NCBI GenBank assembly: GCA_902477365.1 | Contig: CABSGW010000005.1 | Span: 1 to 25,764, forward strand | Source of the DNA: an uncultured Prevotellaceae bacterium | Lineage (GTDB): Bacteria; Bacteroidota; Bacteroidia; Bacteroidales; Bacteroidaceae | DNA length: 25,764 bases | Reading direction: 5' to 3' | In this document: piece by piece, positions 23,491-25,764 of the stretch | Layout: the number at the start of each line of letters is the position of its first letter | Numbering within the stretch: the stretch's first letter is position 1 | Position numbers and translations under genes: made by a program | Notes under the pieces: generated by a model | What the model was told of the DNA's origin: nothing | The model's input: the letters and a program-made list of their open reading frames with translations, nothing else | Databases searched by the model: none

Positions 23491-25056
23491 ATGAACATGT
23501 CTTTCAAAAAAACAGATTTATTAAACCGTACCTTATTATTGGGGACTGCCATGCTGACATTCTCTGCATGTTCCGATGACGACAAAGGAGGTACGGAAAA
23601 CCCTGGCGATGGTTCTGGCAACACGCCGGCATGGGTGCTTGAAGAGACCTATTCAGGAGGTCTTAACGGTACCGCTTTCAACACCACGTCTTTTGCCTAC
23701 GAACAACCGACACGTATTATCGATTCCTTAGGATTGGATGTTGTCTTTCAGCGTGGCGAACGCATGTTCGAAGCTAACTTCGTAAGCGGAACATCTGAAC
23801 ACACATCGTATGGAGGGTTAGGCCCTGCCTATATCCGTACCTCGTGCATAGCCTGCCATCCCGGATATGGACGCTCACACCGTGTTAATGAGTTCAACTC
23901 GAACGAGGACGGAAACGGATATCTGCTCACCCTATGCGACGAAAACTGGAAAGCACTACCCCAATTTACCGGCATGTTACAGACCCGTGCTACTCACCCG
24001 TATAAACCACCTTTTGATGAGAAAGGTCTCACCATCACCTGGCTGGAAACAACAGATGAACACGGCAACAAATTTCCGGACGGAGAACCCTACACGCTAC
24101 GCTATCCGGTGGTGACTGTAGACAAAAGCAAAATTCTGATGCAGGAGAACCTGCCGGAAATTGTAAACTGTAATATCGAAGGTACTATCGGTATTCCGGG
24201 CACAGGACTGCTCGACGCCATTACCGACGATTCCATTAAAGCCGAATACGATGCCGCCATGAACCGTGGTTACTGCATGCCGGTGGGTCCTCTGAACTAC
24301 ATCATTGAAGAAGACGGAAAACCATACATTGGACGCTATACCTATGGTAACACCCGTGCATGGTTGGGAAACGGACCGGGATCGAACGCTATCTGGAACA
24401 TCACCAATGTAACGCGCTCTGACCGTAAATACTTGTATGCAACCAAAGAATGGGTGGCAAAGATGGCAGAAATGGGACTGGACGTAAGTAATTTTGACGT
24501 AGCTCCTTCCGAAACCAACAGCCTACCGGCCGAAATGAGTGACGAAGATTATCAAGCCTTCATGGTGTGGCATCGTGGCTTGGCTATACCGGCAGCCCGT
24601 AACCTGGACGACAAAGACGTGCAACGCGGCAGACAACTGTTCTACGACATTGGCTGTGCCACCTGCCACAAACCGTCATGGACCACAGGAACTGTGGAAG
24701 AGGTTCAACAACGTATCCCCAAACTGGAGGGAAGTTATGGAAAACTGATTGCCAAATCGTATGCCAACCAGAAGATATGGCCCTATACCGACCTGTTGAA
24801 GCACGACCTGGACCTGCTAAACGGAGGTATGCGCAAAAATGCGTGCCGTACCACTCCATTATGGGGAAAAGGATTGCAGATTCTCTGTACCGGACGTGAT
24901 GACAAGATGCACGACCTGAGAGCTTCCAGTTACGAAGAAGCCATCATGTGGCATGGTCAGAGTAACAAAAGTTCGGCGTATGTATCCACTCAAAAATTCT
25001 GGAAACTAAGTACAAAAGACCGTAAAGCACTTGTCAAATTTTTAAAGTCAATTTAA
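23491..25056 (+). CDS. Di-heme oxidoreductase family lipoprotein (DUF1111, putative thiol oxidoreductase)
   Basis: 521 residues. Signal peptide with lipobox FSAC (Cys27) and an acidic linker. Two c-type heme sites: CIACH (119-123) and CATCH (389-393). The second lies in the family context LAIPAARNLDDKDVQRGRQL and is followed by RTTPLWGKGL (453-462) and YEEAIMWHGQS (481-491). These mark the DUF1111 di-heme family, related to MauG and bacterial cytochrome c peroxidases and often beside imelysin genes. It needs periplasmic cytochrome c maturation. It may oxidise or reduce metal or thiols delivered to the imelysin. A terminator hairpin follows 116 bases after the stop. Confidence 0.93.
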   Translation: MNMSFKKTDLLNRTLLLGTAMLTFSACSDDDKGGTENPGDGSGNTPAWVLEETYSGGLNGTAFNTTSFAYEQPTRIIDSLGLDVVFQRGERMFEANFVSGTSEHTSYGGLGPAYIRTSCIACHPGYGRSHRVNEFNSNEDGNGYLLTLCDENWKALPQFTGMLQTRATHPYKPPFDEKGLTITWLETTDEHGNKFPDGEPYTLRYPVVTVDKSKILMQENLPEIVNCNIEGTIGIPGTGLLDAITDDSIKAEYDAAMNRGYCMPVGPLNYIIEEDGKPYIGRYTYGNTRAWLGNGPGSNAIWNITNVTRSDRKYLYATKEWVAKMAEMGLDVSNFDVAPSETNSLPAEMSDEDYQAFMVWHRGLAIPAARNLDDKDVQRGRQLFYDIGCATCHKPSWTTGTVEEVQQRIPKLEGSYGKLIAKSYANQKIWPYTDLLKHDLDLLNGGMRKNACRTTPLWGKGLQILCTGRDDKMHDLRASSYEEAIMWHGQSNKSSAYVSTQKFWKLSTKDRKALVKFLKSI

Positions 25057-25171
25057 GTTAGTCTGCTACATATAACCATAAAACAACATTCGGTGATTTC
25101 GCCCCTCCCGGAACACGATGCAACTATCCATACGTATTGGGCATCTCGTTCGCACGGAGTGGGCAGGAAAG

Positions 25172-25218
25172 AAAAACACTCAGGGCATCCCGTTTCGGGA
25201 TAACGCCCCGGGTGTTTC
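25172..25218 (+). terminator. Terminator hairpin after the di-heme gene, in the 338-base gap before feoAB
   Basis: Outer arms AAACACTC/GGGTGTTT (one G-U) and inner TCCCG/CGGGA pair, with GGGC/GCCC between them, giving a long interrupted stem followed by CTCTCC. It should end the porin operon. The rest of 25057-25394 holds the feoAB promoter region and leader; no gene was seen. Confidence 0.7.
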
Positions 25219-25297
25219 TCTCCATATATTCAGTTCCCTTCCCAAGTAGCAAACAAAGATATGTGTTCCAAGTACGTAATGTTTGGTTGAGAAATGG

Positions 25298-25305
25298 TAT
25301 CTTTG
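25298..25305 (+). promoter_or_regulatory. Putative -7 box for feoAB
   Basis: TATCTTTG fits TAnnTTTG and is followed by CATC. It lies about 90 bases before the feoAB ATG. No good -33 element or obvious Fur box was recognised. Confidence 0.5.
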
Positions 25306-25394
25306 CATCATCTATTTGGGAGGTGATTATTACAAAACAAATCAAGTCGTAAACACATAAAAAGACCAACAGCATCCCAAAAGCAAAAAGAAGT

Positions 25395-25764
25395 ATGCGC
25401 TTATCAGATTTAAAAACAGGAGAACGTGGGGTCATCGTCAAAGTATTAGGACACGGAGGTTTCCGTAAACGCATTGTTGAAATGGGTTTTATTAAAGGAA
25501 AAACCGTAGAAGTGATTCTCAATGCACCACTCAAAGACCCCATTGAATATCAAATCATAGGTTACAAAATTTCGCTTAGACGCGAAGAGGCCAATTTGGT
25601 GGAAATCATCAGCGAAGCCGAAGCGTCACAACAAACGGCACAGGCTGGTATACCGCCCGTGCTCCCTCCCACATCGTCTAACGAAGAATCGCCCTTGGAC
25701 TTACGCATGAAGCAGTTGGCCGACGACCGTCGACGCATCATCAATGTAGCCTTGGTCGGCAACC
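25395..25764 (+). CDS. feoAB: FeoAB, fused ferrous iron transporter (N-terminal part)
   Basis: The open frame runs off the right edge with 123 codons present. Residues 1-73 form a FeoA (SH3-like) domain: LSDLKTGERGVIVKV, GFRKRIVEMGFIKGKTVEV and YKISLRREEANLVEI. A proline/serine linker (about 74-105) follows, then RRIINVALVGN (113-123), where the G1 loop of the FeoB GTPase begins. Fusion of FeoA to FeoB in one protein is usual in Bacteroides and Porphyromonas. Known role: inner-membrane uptake of Fe(II). It has its own promoter box and follows the imelysin operon, which suggests a shared iron theme. Confidence 0.93.
   Translation, partial: MRLSDLKTGERGVIVKVLGHGGFRKRIVEMGFIKGKTVEVILNAPLKDPIEYQIIGYKISLRREEANLVEIISEAEASQQTAQAGIPPVLPPTSSNEESPLDLRMKQLADDRRRIINVALVGN

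Noticed and set aside
25124..25543. 139-codon minus-strand open frame near the right edge
   Set aside because: It overlaps the FeoA coding region and the terminator hairpin; the plus-strand FeoA match is decisive.
1..25764. CRISPR array, tRNA or rRNA genes
   Set aside because: No regularly spaced direct repeats, cloverleaf patterns or rRNA-like stretches were found by eye.

Overview
The window comes from a chromosome of the order Bacteroidales (Bacteroides/Prevotella-like; genus not settled). Evidence: the gene orders clpX-clpP-tig and yceD-rpmF-fabH-era-der, a fused FeoA-FeoB, many lipoproteins ending in S(A/G)C or SC, A/T-rich leaders without clear Shine-Dalgarno sites, and repeated TAnnTTTG promoter boxes typical of the phylum's primary sigma factor. 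No rRNA, tRNA or CRISPR array was seen.

Layout. (1) 1-2330, minus: the start of clpX, then clpP, then trigger factor (tig). tig is split by an apparent one-base deletion near 2070. (2) 2370-4943: lptB (minus) diverges from mlaE-mlaF (plus), so this is an envelope lipid transport block. mlaF converges on the next block at a shared terminator hairpin. (3) 4928-10674, minus: histidine kinase, yceD/DUF177, rpmF, fabH, era, der and a small lipoprotein. This is a ribosome and fatty-acid housekeeping cluster with two terminator-like hairpins inside it. (4) 10906-17658, plus: a four-gene operon of RND adaptor, RND pump, outer-membrane factor and an LpxA-type acyltransferase. (5) 17831-19693: an accessory island. 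It holds an IS5-family transposase broken by an in-frame amber codon and a secreted phosphodiester glycosidase. The outer boundaries carry a perfect 14-bp inverted repeat, so the glycosidase may be a passenger gene. (6) 19726-25764: an iron-themed region. A regulator with a Ric/YtfE-like hemerythrin domain joined to a LuxR helix-turn-helix (minus) diverges from a porin, imelysin and di-heme oxidoreductase operon (plus), followed by the start of feoAB.

How the genes may work together. The most interesting candidate system is region 6. The regulator keeps six of the seven di-iron ligands of YtfE, at nearly the same spacing, and sits head-to-head with an envelope operon whose products (imelysin lipoprotein, di-heme lipoprotein, outer-membrane channel) resemble iron-acquisition cassettes. 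The ferrous importer FeoAB lies just downstream. A one-component regulator using a di-iron centre to sense oxygen, nitric oxide or iron, and controlling iron uptake, would fit. That role is inferred, not shown. The second candidate is the IS-like element with a glycosidase cargo. The third is the coupling of a multidrug pump with a lipid A acyltransferase in one transcription unit.
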